Counted from the stretch's first letter, positions 24,905 to 34,924 are shown. The stretch: DNA of 49,210 nucleotides from CAVURW01 sp963743595 (GCA_963743595.1 CAVURW010000009.1:1-49210), one strand, 5' to 3'. A program made the numbers and translations. The notes: generated by a model from the sequence alone, not told the origin.

Positions 24905-27900
24905 TCATTTGTTATTTCGATTTACGAATCCCAGAAAGTCTAAGATGGGATCAGCGGTAGGCGTCGGACTTTGGCGTAATTCCCAAGGATTGTGCCCCCC
25001 TCGTTTGTCAGGAGTCGGAGTCGGAGTATCTGTCTGCGGAGCAGGCGTGGGACTAGGCGTTGCGGTTGGAGTCGGACTCGGGGTATGCGTTGAAAGCAAC
25101 CTCGGCGTTGGCGTGGGCCTTGGAGTGGGCGTAGGGGTGCGACTCGGTGTTGGCCTAGGGCTTGGGGTCGGTGAAGGCGTGCGACTCGGCGTTGGCGTGG
25201 GGCTGGGAGTTGGTGAAGGCGTGCGACTCGGCGTTGGCGTAGGGCTTGGAGTTGGCGTAGGCGTGCGACTCGGCGTTGGCGTTGGTCTTGGGGTCGGTGA
25301 AGGCGTGCGACTCGGCGTTGGCGTGGCGCTTGGGGTCGGTGAAGGCGTGTGACTCGGCGTTGGCGTTGGGCTTGGAGTTGGTGTAGGCGTGTGACTCGGC
25401 GTTGGCGTGGCGCTTGGGGTCGGGGTGGGTGTTGGCGTCGGAGTCGGGCTTGGCGTTGGCGAGTGAGTCGGACTTGGGGTGGGATCGCTCAAGCTGGCGC
25501 TCGGCGTAGCACTGGCGTACAGTGAATAATTGCTCTGGCCTCCTCCGTTGACGGCGGCAAGTTCGTAGTAATAGGTGGTGCCGTTGACGGCGGTGGTATC
25601 GATGTAGTTCGTCGCCGTGGCCGTGCCGATGGGAGCAAAATCGATTATAGAATTGGGTGGATAAGCTGCGCCATCGCGAGGGGGAGTGCTTTCTATCCCG
25701 CGAGAAATAACGTAGCTGTTGGCCCCTGGGCTAGCTGTCCAAGTGAGCCTGACTTGGGCGTTTCCTGCTGTAGCAACAAGATCCGTGACCGGGGCCGCCA
25801 CTGGAGGCTCGGGGGTAGCGGTGGCTTCATTCGAATCTTCGCTTTCGCCGCTTGCATCTAACGATGTTACGACATAATAGTAGGTTGTGCCGTTAGCCGC
25901 AGAGCTATCGAGGTAGCTGCCTGTTGTGGAGGTTGTCAATGAAGTGTAATTTTTCCCGCTGGTCGTCGAGCGTTTCACATTGTAGTTTGTCGCTCCCGGA
26001 GAGGTGTTCCAACTTAGGGCGACATGGGCGTTGCCCGCAATGGCGGTCAATCCGCTGGGAATGGCAGGAATGGCTGGATCGGGCGTGGCACTGATTTGCG
26101 TGGAGTTGAGACTTTCGCCGCCCCCATCCACCGCCGAGATGACGTAGTAGTAAGTCATGCCATTGACTGCCGTACTATCGACGTAAGGTGAAGTGGTCGG
26201 GTTGGCGATGGTGACGTAACCGCTTCCGCTGGTGGTCGAGCGCTTGATGTTGTAATTCGTGGCAATCGGTGAGGCCGTCCAGCTCAGAGTTACCGCATTG
26301 TTATTACCCTGGGCAGAAACAGTCGCCGGGGGTGTGGTAACGGAGGGGAGCAAAGCGGACGAGGGGACAGCAGTAGGGCTGGTCATGGTCGGAGTCTCCC
26401 ATAGAAAGTGACACTGGCTGCCCTTTGAATAATCAATGTCTATCGGAACTTTCTGGCCAGCGATCATAGCGAGCTTATAGCCAGACGACTGTTCCCCGGG
26501 GTGATTTCCCAAGAGATTGATCACCGCCTTTCCATTGATAAACAGTTCTGAGGAATCTTGAGAGTACATAAAGAGCGTGTAGGTGCCGTCCGTCGGTGCT
26601 ACCAGATAGCCGGTCCACCGGATGGACACGGTGTGGGGGCTTAAATTGGCGGGTAATGCTCCCCATGAGAAGTTGACTTGGGGATCGAGCCGTACTAACG
26701 CAGATGGGGGCGTAAAGTTGTTGTTGCCGTAATAGGTCCCCAACAGTCCAGTCTGCGTCGGAACCACCATCACGGTGGGCGAATACGCGCTGAGTCCATT
26801 CAGGTTGCCTGCAGCAATTCGATAATAGTACTTAACATTATCGACTAACCCGTAATCGTTCACAAAGGTCGTGACAACATTCGTCTGCACGGTTGTAAAG
26901 GGACCGGTGGGAGATGTGGAACGCTGAATTTGATACGTCATAGCCGTCGGCGCAGCCTGCCACTTGAGATTGGCAGAACCACTATTGCGAGCGACGGTAA
27001 AGTCGGTCGGTGTCGGCGGCGGGGTTGTGACCGTTTTAGTCGTGATGGTGTAATTGGTGATGTCGTAGGTCGTTTGTTGATCGCCGTACTCGGTCACCAT
27101 GTTGCGCCCATAGGGTTGAACGACATACGGATTATAAATCGCGGGCCAGGAAAGGTGATCGTGGGGGACGCCGTCGGTCAGGTAAGTTTCGACAAAGGGA
27201 GTAACGCTTCCCGTGGAGACGGGATCTCCATAGTAGGTTTTTTGAATGCTTACGTTGTTGTGATCCGTGTAACTGACCGTCGGGTTGACGCTACCCGCAT
27301 CAATCAATTTCGGAAGCGGATTTTTTTCTACGGCGGCCTTAAAGGCAGCAAGGCGCTCGGCGGGTGTCGTTCCCGGGAAATCAGTGGGGCCTGCCGTTTC
27401 CAAGGCGCAGCATGCTTGGTCACGCCCACTGGTTTCCGTCACTGGGATATGAAACTGGCTATCTCCCTTATAGGGCGTTGATGCTGGGGCGTAGATTCCG
27501 CCCTGAGAATTCCAAGTGAAAGCCTGGTACGAAGAGATAGCGATCATCACCTGATCGTTATAGTAGAGATAAATGCGACCATTGGAGGCATCGTTTATCA
27601 TCGCCTGATACCCACCTGGCACATAACCCAAGAGATAAGGATACGAGTCACCCGAGGAGACTCCGCTGCGTACCGTCACGATCGTGCCTTTATTTTGCAT
27701 CCACTGCACCGAGCGATCGGCCATTCCATGCGTGTGGAAGCCGTAAGTAGATCCAGGCAGCGGACTATCGTAGGCCGGGGCGGTAATCCACAGGAGAACT
27801 CCATGGGACGTATTCGTATCGGGCCACATGACTCCATAAGGATAAATTTGGCTGAAGATGCTGGTCCCCGGACTAACAGCATCCGAAAAGACGGCATAGT

Positions 27901-28900
27901 TCGGAGTCATGTAGGTCGTTTGGAACTGATTGTCGGTTCCATTGACAGTAAGCTGGGTTGTAAATGCTGTACTCCGATCCGTGGCGGCCGCGACGATGGC
28001 GGCAGGAGGCTGATAACCGGAAACTGCCAAGGCCATAGCTTCCTCATAAGCACTGACACTCTTTTTGAATCCTCCGAAGTAGTACCAGAGCATGTCGGTG
28101 CCGCCCCACACGTCCAGGTTCATGATATCCGGGTAACTGCGACCGGTTTGCACGGCCCAGAGGGAGTTGAGCCAGGTTCCGGAAGCCTCGGCCAAAAAGA
28201 TTTCGTAGTTCATTGTGGCTTCCTTTTGCAAGACAGGATCGCTGCTAAAATCACGGAGCACCAGAAGCGGGTAGGCATCGTAGAACTCGTAGTCGCGCGA
28301 CGCGAACTCGCTCATGCCATTGAGAATTTGGTTATGGATCCGTCCTTCAATTACTTCATAGCCAGTGGGAGATGTACGATTAAAGTCCTCGTTGGCGGAA
28401 AACGCGCTTTCACCCCAAACTTGGCCACCCAGATAGCGTTCAGTGGCCGCCAACATCGTCAAGTTAGAGCTCTGTTCCCCAGAATACGTAAAATGGGTAT
28501 AGAAAGTCTTAAACCGGGCTTGAGTGGCCGCATCCCACAAGTTTCCATAGCGAAGATAGCAGTCCATCCCGGTAATCATGCTTTGGAGATCTCCTGCGAG
28601 ATTGCTTGGGCTGGCAAAGAGGATGTCAAGGTTATGATTGACGATGGTAATGCCGGCAGCTGTGTAATCTGGATTAGCCGAAGCGTTCATGAAAAAAACC
28701 TCGGCATCAGCCCAGTCACCCCCCTTATACGACTTTGGATACGTACTCAGCGCCGCATTAAACAAGGCCTGCCGCCGCTCGGCCAAGGTTTCGAACTGGG
28801 CTTGGGCTGGGGAGGCCGTGAGCAGCAGCAAGACAGTGCATATTACGAATACAAACAGCCGGCAATAGACAATTGATAATCTGCTAAATAGGGTTCGCAT
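24905..28900 (-). CDS. Large secreted modular protein: toroid-like N-domain, FN3 and PA14 domains, Thr/Pro repeat tail
   Basis: The protein has 1331 residues from the ATG at 28900, which begins a clear signal peptide (VFVICTVLLLLTASPAQAQ). An upstream in-frame ATG at 28978 adds 26 residues. The N-terminal 600 residues resemble helical-barrel polysaccharide lyases or glucanase-like proteins (RRQALFNAALSTYPKSYKGG; HNQILNGMSEFASRDYEFYD; YGFHTHGMADRSVQWMQNKG); no family is assigned. Then come an FN3 domain, a PA14 domain (GLLGTYYGNNNF; SIRWTGYLVAPTDGTYTLFM) and three FN3 domains with a repeated 'NYNVKRSTTSG...TYYYVVTS' pattern. Last is a tail of about 180 residues made of TPSPTPTPSRTP-type repeats. 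The protein ends LDFLGFVNRNNK with no sorting signal. It probably binds and degrades polysaccharide outside the cell. A XylR-like regulator is divergent. Confidence 0.85.
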   Translation of the reverse strand: MRTLFSRLSIVYCRLFVFVICTVLLLLTASPAQAQFETLAERRQALFNAALSTYPKSYKGGDWADAEVFFMNASANPDYTAAGITIVNHNLDILFASPSNLAGDLQSMITGMDCYLRYGNLWDAATQARFKTFYTHFTYSGEQSSNLTMLAATERYLGGQVWGESAFSANEDFNRTSPTGYEVIEGRIHNQILNGMSEFASRDYEFYDAYPLLVLRDFSSDPVLQKEATMNYEIFLAEASGTWLNSLWAVQTGRSYPDIMNLDVWGGTDMLWYYFGGFKKSVSAYEEAMALAVSGYQPPAAIVAAATDRSTAFTTQLTVNGTDNQFQTTYMTPNYAVFSDAVSPGTSIFSQIYPYGVMWPDTNTSHGVLLWITAPAYDSPLPGSTYGFHTHGMADRSVQWMQNKGTIVTVRSGVSSGDSYPYLLGYVPGGYQAMINDASNGRIYLYYNDQVMIAISSYQAFTWNSQGGIYAPASTPYKGDSQFHIPVTETSGRDQACCALETAGPTDFPGTTPAERLAAFKAAVEKNPLPKLIDAGSVNPTVSYTDHNNVSIQKTYYGDPVSTGSVTPFVETYLTDGVPHDHLSWPAIYNPYVVQPYGRNMVTEYGDQQTTYDITNYTITTKTVTTPPPTPTDFTVARNSGSANLKWQAAPTAMTYQIQRSTSPTGPFTTVQTNVVTTFVNDYGLVDNVKYYYRIAAGNLNGLSAYSPTVMVVPTQTGLLGTYYGNNNFTPPSALVRLDPQVNFSWGALPANLSPHTVSIRWTGYLVAPTDGTYTLFMYSQDSSELFINGKAVINLLGNHPGEQSSGYKLAMIAGQKVPIDIDYSKGSQCHFLWETPTMTSPTAVPSSALLPSVTTPPATVSAQGNNNAVTLSWTASPIATNYNIKRSTTSGSGYVTIANPTTSPYVDSTAVNGMTYYYVISAVDGGGESLNSTQISATPDPAIPAIPSGLTAIAGNAHVALSWNTSPGATNYNVKRSTTSGKNYTSLTTSTTGSYLDSSAANGTTYYYVVTSLDASGESEDSNEATATPEPPVAAPVTDLVATAGNAQVRLTWTASPGANSYVISRGIESTPPRDGAAYPPNSIIDFAPIGTATATNYIDTTAVNGTTYYYELAAVNGGGQSNYSLYASATPSASLSDPTPSPTHSPTPSPTPTPTPTPTPSATPTPSHTPTPTPSPTPTPSHTPSPTPSATPTPSRTPSPTPRPTPTPSRTPTPTPSPTPTPSRTPSPTPSPTPTPSRTPSPTPSPRPTPSRTPTPTPRPTPTPRLLSTHTPSPTPTATPSPTPAPQTDTPTPTPDKRGGHNPWELRQSPTPTADPILDFLGFVNRNNK
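25018..25480 (-). repeat. Tandem repeats encoding the Thr/Pro tail
   Basis: Degenerate GC-rich units of about 36 bp, read on the plus strand as variants of GGCGTGCGACTCGGCGTTGG plus a GGGCTTGGGGTCGG half, encode TPSPTPTPSRTP-type linkers. Such arrays change copy number easily. A 38-bp piece with one mismatch to 25386-25423 also lies at 36236-36273. Confidence 0.85.
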
Positions 28901-28996
28901 AGTTGTGAAGTTGAGTCCAAGTGCTGATTGAATGATCAGAGTAAATGAATCTAGTTGGCAAACGGTTCTGGCTGGCATTGTTTCTTTGCGTTTTGT

Positions 28997-29010
28997 CTAG
29001 TCCAGACTAG
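28997..29010. promoter_or_regulatory. Dyad CTAGTC-CA-GACTAG upstream of the large secreted protein
   Basis: A perfect 6-bp dyad with a 2-bp spacer lies 19 bp upstream of the outer ATG at 28978, within the region divergent from the XylR-like regulator. It is a candidate operator; the binding protein is a guess. Confidence 0.35.
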
Positions 29011-29752
29011 TAGCTTCTTTTGTGAGTTCGATTGAAGATCGCAAGACTACGGTGCTTCTGCAGAGCAATTAAACTACTGCCTTAACATTGGAAATTATAA
29101 ATGATTGTCTTAATCTTTTAGAACTTCCGTCTTTGACTTTTGGGGTGGTAGAACACAAATAAAATAGTACCTGAACGCGATTCTGAAACGAGAGAGGATT
29201 GCGACTCATTTCATGAAAATTACGCCACCCATTTTGATACCTTATCGAGGCATGGGACGTGGTCTGCGGACCATGAATGCATAAAAAGTCTCAATTTCAG
29301 CTAGCACCTTTTAGTTCCATCGAAAAATGAAGGAAACTAAGACAGCGAGCGAATCTTCGGAGTCGATTATTAAGGTAAGCTAAGGGGCACTAATCAAAAA
29401 GTGACTAAGACAACAGCGTCGCAAACGCGAAACTGGCTCGGTTTCGTCGCTTCGAATGGATTTAAGACTTTTCCCTTTGGCGCTAATGGACTGGTTTTTT
29501 TGAATTTGAAAGGTGGTGGCGCCTCGCTCGAATACCTTGGAATATCAAAATCGAAAGAAGTAGGGACGACAGGACCTTCATCGAGGACTGTAACGAGATG
29601 GTAAAAAAAATTTGAACTTCTCCGATCTAAAAATGTGCCGAGCTCTCGGGATTGATTTTCTTCGTACTTTCGGATCTTTAGAGGTTAAACGAAATGGATT
29701 CTAAAACGAGTTGGGTTTGCCTATCTTTTCACATAAGGAGCGACACCATTGC
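29011..29752. other. Long divergent intergenic region
   Basis: About 740 bp lie between the secreted-protein gene and the regulator. I see no convincing gene; a 67-codon frame at 29401-29604 is not supported. AAGGAG at 29735-29740 is a Shine-Dalgarno candidate for the regulator, 12 nt before its ATG. Confidence 0.5.
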
Positions 29753-30982
29753 ATGCCCCACTTGAAAGTAGATCCCAAAGTCAATAATCGTCCTCTTCGA
29801 ATTGCTGTCCTGGTGGATACGGCCACATCTTGGGGACGTGGTATTGTGACGGGAGTACAGAGGTACAGTCGCACTCAGGGGAATTGGCATCTCTTTCTTG
29901 AACCCCATGGAGCCTCTGAGGCACCTCTCCTTCCTGATGCATGGAAGGGGAGTGGGAGTATCGCCCGGATCAGCAATCTGACGATGGCTCGCCAACTCGC
30001 CGCTCAAAAAAGTCCTGTAGTTAATGTTTCTGGTATTCATCTGGATGGGTACGAATTCCCCAGGGTTTGCAACGATATCGAGGCCGTTGCGGAAATGGCC
30101 GCCTGTTATTTTCTGGCTCGTGGTTATAGGAACTTTGCCTATCTCGGCTTATTCGGGCTCGAATACATCGCCCGACAGCGAGATGCATTTTTGAAAGCAG
30201 CTGCCTCTGCGGGAGTCCCCTGTTCGGTACTAGGGGTTGAGGCTCAGCCCGGCTTTCAATCACCCAATTGGAATCTTAAGCTGACCGAGTTGAGTGAATG
30301 GCTGGCGTCCTTGGCCAAACCCGTCGGCTTGCTCACATTCAATAGTGGGCGAGATATCATTCATGCCTGTCAAGAAGCGGGACTGCGTGTTCCAGATGAA
30401 ATTGCCGTCCTAAGCGGCACGGACGATGATCTGCTTTGTGCCTGCTCCCCCATTCCTATTTCGGGCATACAATCGGCATCCCTTCAGATCGGATACGAGG
30501 CTGCATCCATTTTGAACGAGCTCATTCAAGGAAAGTCACCATCCCCTTTTTCTCGATCAATTCGCCCTCTCCGCATCATCACGCGCCAGTCGACGGACAC
30601 GTTAGCTATACCGGATCAGGCTGTTCGGAGCGCCTTAATCTATATTCGGGATCACGTGGCAGATCCTATCTCCGTGGCCCAGCTAGCCGCTCATGCCGGA
30701 GTTTCCCGTCGTGTGCTAGAACGCCGTTTCAAACAGTTGTTGGAGCGCAGTCCGGCTGACCAAATAACGGAAATGCGGGTGTCCCATGTCAAAACACTTC
30801 TGATCGGTACCGATCTCTCTATCGAGGACGTTTCCCGAAAATCGGGTTTCAATTCCCCAGAGTACATGACCTATGTTTTTCGTCGTGCCTACGCCATGAC
30901 TCCTCTGAAATATCGAAGGCAAGCCTGCCCTCGAGATACAGTGGGCATAGAACGACCGACTCGGGAGCATGGAAGTATATGA
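29753..30982 (+). CDS. XylR-like AraC-family transcriptional regulator
   Basis: The protein has 409 residues from the ATG at 29753, preceded by AAGGAG; in-frame TTG codons further up are less likely. The N-terminal 270 residues are a LacI/periplasmic-binding-like sensor (LRIAVLVDTATSWGRGIVTG; VCNDIEAVAEMAACYFLARG; PVGLLTFNSGRDIIHACQEA; AVLSGTDDDLLCACSPIP). The C-terminal 100 residues are two AraC helix-turn-helix motifs (ISVAQLAAHAGVSRRVLERR; SIEDVSRKSGFNSPEYMTYV; FRRAYAMTPLKYRR). Regulators of this build bind a sugar and activate nearby glycan-use genes. The divergent secreted protein is the likely target, and the GH51/GH43 cluster may be another. Confidence 0.93.
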   Translation: MPHLKVDPKVNNRPLRIAVLVDTATSWGRGIVTGVQRYSRTQGNWHLFLEPHGASEAPLLPDAWKGSGSIARISNLTMARQLAAQKSPVVNVSGIHLDGYEFPRVCNDIEAVAEMAACYFLARGYRNFAYLGLFGLEYIARQRDAFLKAAASAGVPCSVLGVEAQPGFQSPNWNLKLTELSEWLASLAKPVGLLTFNSGRDIIHACQEAGLRVPDEIAVLSGTDDDLLCACSPIPISGIQSASLQIGYEAASILNELIQGKSPSPFSRSIRPLRIITRQSTDTLAIPDQAVRSALIYIRDHVADPISVAQLAAHAGVSRRVLERRFKQLLERSPADQITEMRVSHVKTLLIGTDLSIEDVSRKSGFNSPEYMTYVFRRAYAMTPLKYRRQACPRDTVGIERPTREHGSI

Positions 30983-31195
30983 TGACGGGCCATGCCTGAG
31001 AACGAGAAATGGGCGAATGAGGCCCAAGATATGGCTCGCCTATGCTCCACCTGGGTGGTCAGTTACGATTGCGTTTTCCCCCGATTCGTCGATGGCAAAG
31101 ATTGACGCCTCATATAAGTCTGACGTTACTCTGGTAGGCCCTTTGCGTTGGACTGGCACTGCAAATTTATGAAATCTGTCTCTCTAAGGTCCGGG

Positions 31196-31386
31196 ATGCA
31201 ACGATTAACAATTCGTGTGGGGTGTAAGCTCACTTATCAATCCATATTTCCGACGCCGATAGTGCTTATGTGCGTCCCCGACTGACTCCCAATCAACTTT
31301 TTATTTCTGACAGCCTGTCGATTGAGCCACTAACGCCTTACGAAGAATTGATTGACTGGGTAGGAAACCCAGTCGAAGGTGCGTAA
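31196..31386 (+). pseudogene. Transglutaminase-like protein, N-terminal fragment
   Basis: The frame from 31196, MQRLTIRVGCKLTYQSIFPT then PIVLMCVP, stops at TGA. One extra C in the CCCC run would continue it as RLTPNQLFISDSLSIEPLTP and YEELIDWVGNPVEGA to TAA at 31384-31386. This matches the start of the bacterial transglutaminase-like family ('..Y.CPQPTPMILML....', '..Y.D.FGN'). Only the N-terminal domain remains; the Cys-His-Asp catalytic part is absent. Confidence 0.6.
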
Positions 31387-31457
31387 GATACAGATTTCGC
31401 TTGAACACAACGTGGAATTAATCAAATATCCTAGACACGAAACCACAAAGATGGATA

Positions 31458-31682
31458 TTAAACTAAAGCTAGATTTAAGTGGTTGCCATTAATAGTATTA
31501 ATTCTCTTAGTGGTGGGGCTTAAAAGCCGTACGGCGGATCCAGCACTAATTGCCACAAGAACGCCTCGCGAGTAGGTTGCGCAGAGGGCGTACCAGAGAG
31601 CCAGTTCCACTCCAAGCGACAACCGCGAAAGGAATTTGGAACCGGCGAAGGTCCTCCCTGCACCCCAAAAATAAGGTATCAA
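31458..31682 (-). pseudogene. Possible O-antigen ligase/polymerase fragment
   Basis: One minus frame contains LGVELALWYALCATYSRGVL followed by VAISAGSAVRLL. The 'TYSRG...A' loop between hydrophobic helices is characteristic of Wzy/WaaL-type membrane proteins. The rest of such a protein (more than 350 residues) is not present. The identification rests on one short motif. Confidence 0.25.
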
Positions 31683-31981
31683 AGTACAGAGAAAAGCCCC
31701 CTCTCTCGTGTTGGATTCGATTTGGCTGCCTGGGTCAGTTTAGCTTGCTGGTTCTGCTTTAATTGATCTGCACGAGCCAATTGCTTGCGAAACCGGTGGT
31801 TACTAGACAGTTCGTTATTCGCTCTGGGTGGCACATTTTTCGGTGGGTACCAGGTATTCGCAAAATCCTTGAATTGACGGGAACCCTGCACCAGATGTCT
31901 CACCAGATCTGAGAGATTTTTTGAGTCGGCGATCAATGCCCTCGGGCATGAAGGCTTGTCCCACTTTGTGGGCGAACTCAT
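31679..31981 (-). CDS. Hypothetical basic protein, coupled to the 31978 gene
   Basis: The protein has 100 residues from the ATG at 31981, which overlaps the stop of the upstream gene as ATGA. That signals translational coupling. The sequence is polar and basic (HLVQGSRQFKDFANTWYPPK; RFRKQLARADQLKQNQQAKL), with no signal peptide or membrane helix. The family is unknown. The frame is open further upstream, but the ATGA overlap decides the start. Confidence 0.5.
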   Translation of the reverse strand: MSSPTKWDKPSCPRALIADSKNLSDLVRHLVQGSRQFKDFANTWYPPKNVPPRANNELSSNHRFRKQLARADQLKQNQQAKLTQAAKSNPTRERGLFSVL

Positions 31982-32442
31982 TGTATTAATCCCAAAGCCT
32001 TTGCCATAAGTTGGCAGCGAAAATCGTTTTGAATATAGACCTCGGCCCCATTTTGTATTAATAGCTGGCAAACACCTTGAGCCGCTTCCTTGCTAAAGGG
32101 TTTGAGATGCATTTTCAGCCGCTTCCCCCTCTTTAACTGCAGGAAGGAGGCCGGGCCTTTTCCTGCCTTAATCACGAGAAGCTGTTCCACTTCACTCATT
32201 TGCACTGAAAACCCAGAAGTGGCGCCGCGATAATGGATTTCTGATCCATTGTAGGAAATTCGGGTTCGAATAACTCCAACCCATACAAAAAGGACGATAG
32301 CTAACAATACAATTGCAAAAAAAATATCCTGTCTCTGAATATCGTGTTTAGTCAAGGCAGTGTATACACAGATCCCTACAAGAGGGACTGTAAGTACGGA
32401 AGTAAGTACATATCCAGAGGTATCTACACCAAATGTTTTCAT
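31978..32442 (-). CDS. Small membrane protein with PH-like domain
   Basis: The protein has 154 residues from the ATG at 32442 (MKTFGVDTSGYVLTSVLTVP); the frame extends 18 codons further up. Two membrane helices (VLTSVLTVPLVGICVYTAL; IFFAIVLLAIVLFVWVGVI) are followed by about 90 cytoplasmic residues with a bacterial PH-like strand pattern (RTRISYNGSEIHYRG; VEQLLVIKAGKGPASFLQLK). Many two-helix/PH-like proteins of this size have no known function. It is the first of a two-gene operon. Confidence 0.6.
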   Translation of the reverse strand: MKTFGVDTSGYVLTSVLTVPLVGICVYTALTKHDIQRQDIFFAIVLLAIVLFVWVGVIRTRISYNGSEIHYRGATSGFSVQMSEVEQLLVIKAGKGPASFLQLKRGKRLKMHLKPFSKEAAQGVCQLLIQNGAEVYIQNDFRCQLMAKALGLIQ

Positions 32443-32496
32443 TATTTCGCTAATTCTATGGAGAGTGAGAAGACCGCTCCGAAATTGGGTTGCCAA

Positions 32497-33689
32497 GCAG
32501 AAAGGAACTAAACCGCACGAGCGGAGGGTTTAGGTTGGCCTCAGGGACATAGCGCAGAAAATGAAAGATCAGAAAAAGGCGAGGGTTCATGACGAGGAAA
32601 TAGCAAGTGCAGGATGATCGTTCAAAGGGAATAAGTGAACGAATTACGACTAGGCTCCAGGCTTTGGCGGAAAACCAATTCAAAGTTCCAAGGGTCGCTG
32701 CGAGCAAAGTTATTAGGCCTCTTCGAATGAGACAAGGGCTTTAACTTTAAATTCCAATTTCTGAGACGACCCGATTATCGTTGCAATACCCGTTCCGCAT
32801 GTACTCAGGTTTTTGCGAGGGCTCCTAGAGGACGCCCTCTTCAACCGGACGGCCTACCCCCGGTACCACTACCACGGTCCCTCCGACGGGACCCAAAGGT
32901 TCAATGGTGGACAATGCGGTGAACTGGTGGCTTATCTTCAACACGAAAGTGCTCCCACTTCCGACTGGTCGTGAATGACGATCCCATCTGAGGTAGCCAA
33001 AGACCGTCAAGACATTAGGAATGATACTCAAGTAGTCGCCTGTTCCTGAGCCCGGAGTATGTCACTAATACCCGATTTTAGCGGGGTGCCCTAACGGAAT
33101 CGAGTTTGGTGTCACCAGTCGCCAAATATTTGATGGCTACTCAACATATCGCGAGAGAGGCAGTCTCACCAAGCGCTTAGTTTCCGCCCGCATATGGGCA
33201 ACATTCCAGGTTGACCACAGGTTGACCAGGGAATAAATCGCTCGTGTTCGGAGTTCGGTTCTTCAAATTGAGTGAAGGTAGAGACGAAAGCTTTTTTGCG
33301 TTGGTTCAAGGAAATCACCGGTTATTGTTAAACGACCAATGTGATCGGAAAAAGTAGAGCCCCACGCTCCGTATGTCCGAACTGAAGCTGCCGCTGACAA
33401 CACGATGGCCAAATGTGCGGCAATTAGTAATTTTCCTTATACTGCCGACGCGCTTCGATGCTCAGAGTGCCGTGGTATGCGACTTTGGTAGACAGGGAGC
33501 TTGATATGCTTAAAGAACTCATGGAGCGCTATCGTCGAAGACCAAGAGCTTGCAACTGATCGTATCGAGTTCCAGAAGCTCAATGTACACCCGCGAGGCC
33601 GCTTTGAAGTTTCGTGGAGAACGGTTAACATAGGCCTGAAGCGGTTAGGTGAAACTAAAGACGGTGTGTATGACGATTAGTCTTATCAA
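32497..33689. other. 1.2-kb region without an intact gene
   Basis: No start-to-stop gene is convincing. Short coding-like pieces are visible. On the plus strand near 32830-32950 one reads DALFNRTAYPRYHYHGPSDG. Near 33425 the piece is NFPYTADALRCSECRGMRLW, ending in a stop, and near 33525-33680 it is ATDRIEFQKLNVHPRGRFEV. They look like unidentified gene remnants. A short direct repeat, aggttgaccacaggttgacca, lies near 33210. Confidence 0.4.
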
Positions 33690-34924
33690 ATGAAACGAAT
33701 CACCAGAAAGCGCCTCCTTCTCTTTGTAGCAGCCACCATCGTCCTTTTGGGAATTTGGAGCTTCTTCGATCAAGACATCGATACGAGCGGTCCACCCGTT
33801 GGAGACAGCATTCCTCTGCACATGACCCGCCACTTCGAGGGCGTGGAAATGACGTTCGATGCCGTCACTCGCAATAGTGAATCCGGCGAGATAAAACTAA
33901 CCGGTAAATTGAAAGGTCGTGTTCTTCCCATAACCCAAAAATTCTTAAATGTAACGGCGTGGATAAAACCGAACAGCCAGATTTTTTCCAGAGGAGAAGG
34001 AATCAATTCTCACCATTCTACGGATCCTCCCGACACCGACACCTTCAACATCACTCTGTTCGATCCGCCTACTTCTCCAGATCAATTATTTTGGTCCTTC
34101 ACACCCGTCACAGCCGATTTCGAGCAGAGCGGGTCGACTTTTTATTTAACCACACCGAATCCGGGTAAATCTTCAGTTTTTAAAGGCTTTGTAGTCGGGC
34201 CGACCACAATCTCAAATGGAGCTTTAAATATGACGTTAAAATCGTTTAAAATTGACATAAGAAAGGATCCTTCTCCTCCGCTTCCACGGTTCGATATTAA
34301 GGCTATTCGAGCTTGGTATACGTCCCTTTGGGATGTGCAGTCGATAATTTCCACCACTTCTTCGGAGTTAAGCCTGACCGGGAGTCCAGCGGATTGGGTT
34401 ATTCTCCACGGTCCAGTTGAGCCTAATTTCGGAAAAGGGGCTCCTTATTCGCCTGATGATGGTGTGGACTGGAACGCCTCTGGTCGATTCACCTGGACGC
34501 GATCTGGCCGGAAGATGGGCCATTCAAGATCACTGCCTGGGCACTTCATCAGCGGACTTTTTCACCACCAGAGTTGAATAATCTGACCGTTCCCGACTCG
34601 GAAAAAGTCATACCCATCAATCTTACCTACTCTTTCGGAAAAGCTTCCGTGACCATAGTCTCTCTTTTAGGGCAAACCAAGTATGAGGAGCCCCGCGTCG
34701 TTTTCCGATACAGGGCCGCTTTTCTCGATATCACAGGGTCACAAAATGGCAACCATTGGCTAGGCCAGGCATCCGGCCAACCTACGCCCCTACCATCCAA
34801 CGAGGTAACTGACGAGGCGCGACTCGATGGTGAGCCAAGAACTAACTTCAGTCTATCGTTTACCCTGGCGGACGAAGCCCGCGAGTTCCATTTTATTGCA
34901 AACCCCGAAATTACTAGTCGTTAG
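33690..34924 (+). pseudogene. Membrane-anchored beta-rich protein, frameshifted paralog of the 38263 gene
   Basis: The first frame (from 33690) has a membrane anchor (LLLFVAATIVLLGIWSF). Its middle shares landmarks with the 38263 protein: MTRHFEGVEMTFDAVTR against MVRHVSGATLTFEEVAR, and TPNPG, GFVVGPT and LNMTLKSF against TPNPG, GFIVTSR and LSMTLTHF. Near 34500 the frame is lost; one base over reads IWPEDGPFKITAWALHQRTF and continues to 34924 with VIPINLTYSFGKASVTIVSL and SFTLADEAREFHFIA. The paralog has LWTEDGPYRVSAFASHQQ and ILADETREFDFVA at the same places. The intact product would be about 410 residues, N-terminally anchored. The family is not recognised. Confidence 0.7.

Noticed and set aside
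24909..25352. 147-codon plus-strand frame rich in LGVGVGV repeats
   Set aside because: It is the antisense reading of the Thr/Pro repeat tail of the minus-strand secreted protein.
25018..25480. Regular repeats as a possible CRISPR array
   Set aside because: The units are degenerate, contiguous and in frame with a protein-coding Thr/Pro tail; there are no unique spacers and no cas genes.
27695..28876. 393-codon plus-strand open frame
   Set aside because: It lies entirely opposite the secreted modular protein, which has a signal peptide, domains and family-like composition; the antisense frame has no recognisable motif.
29401..29604. 67-codon frame in the divergent intergenic region
   Set aside because: A GTG start without a ribosome-binding site and no recognisable sequence; left as non-coding.
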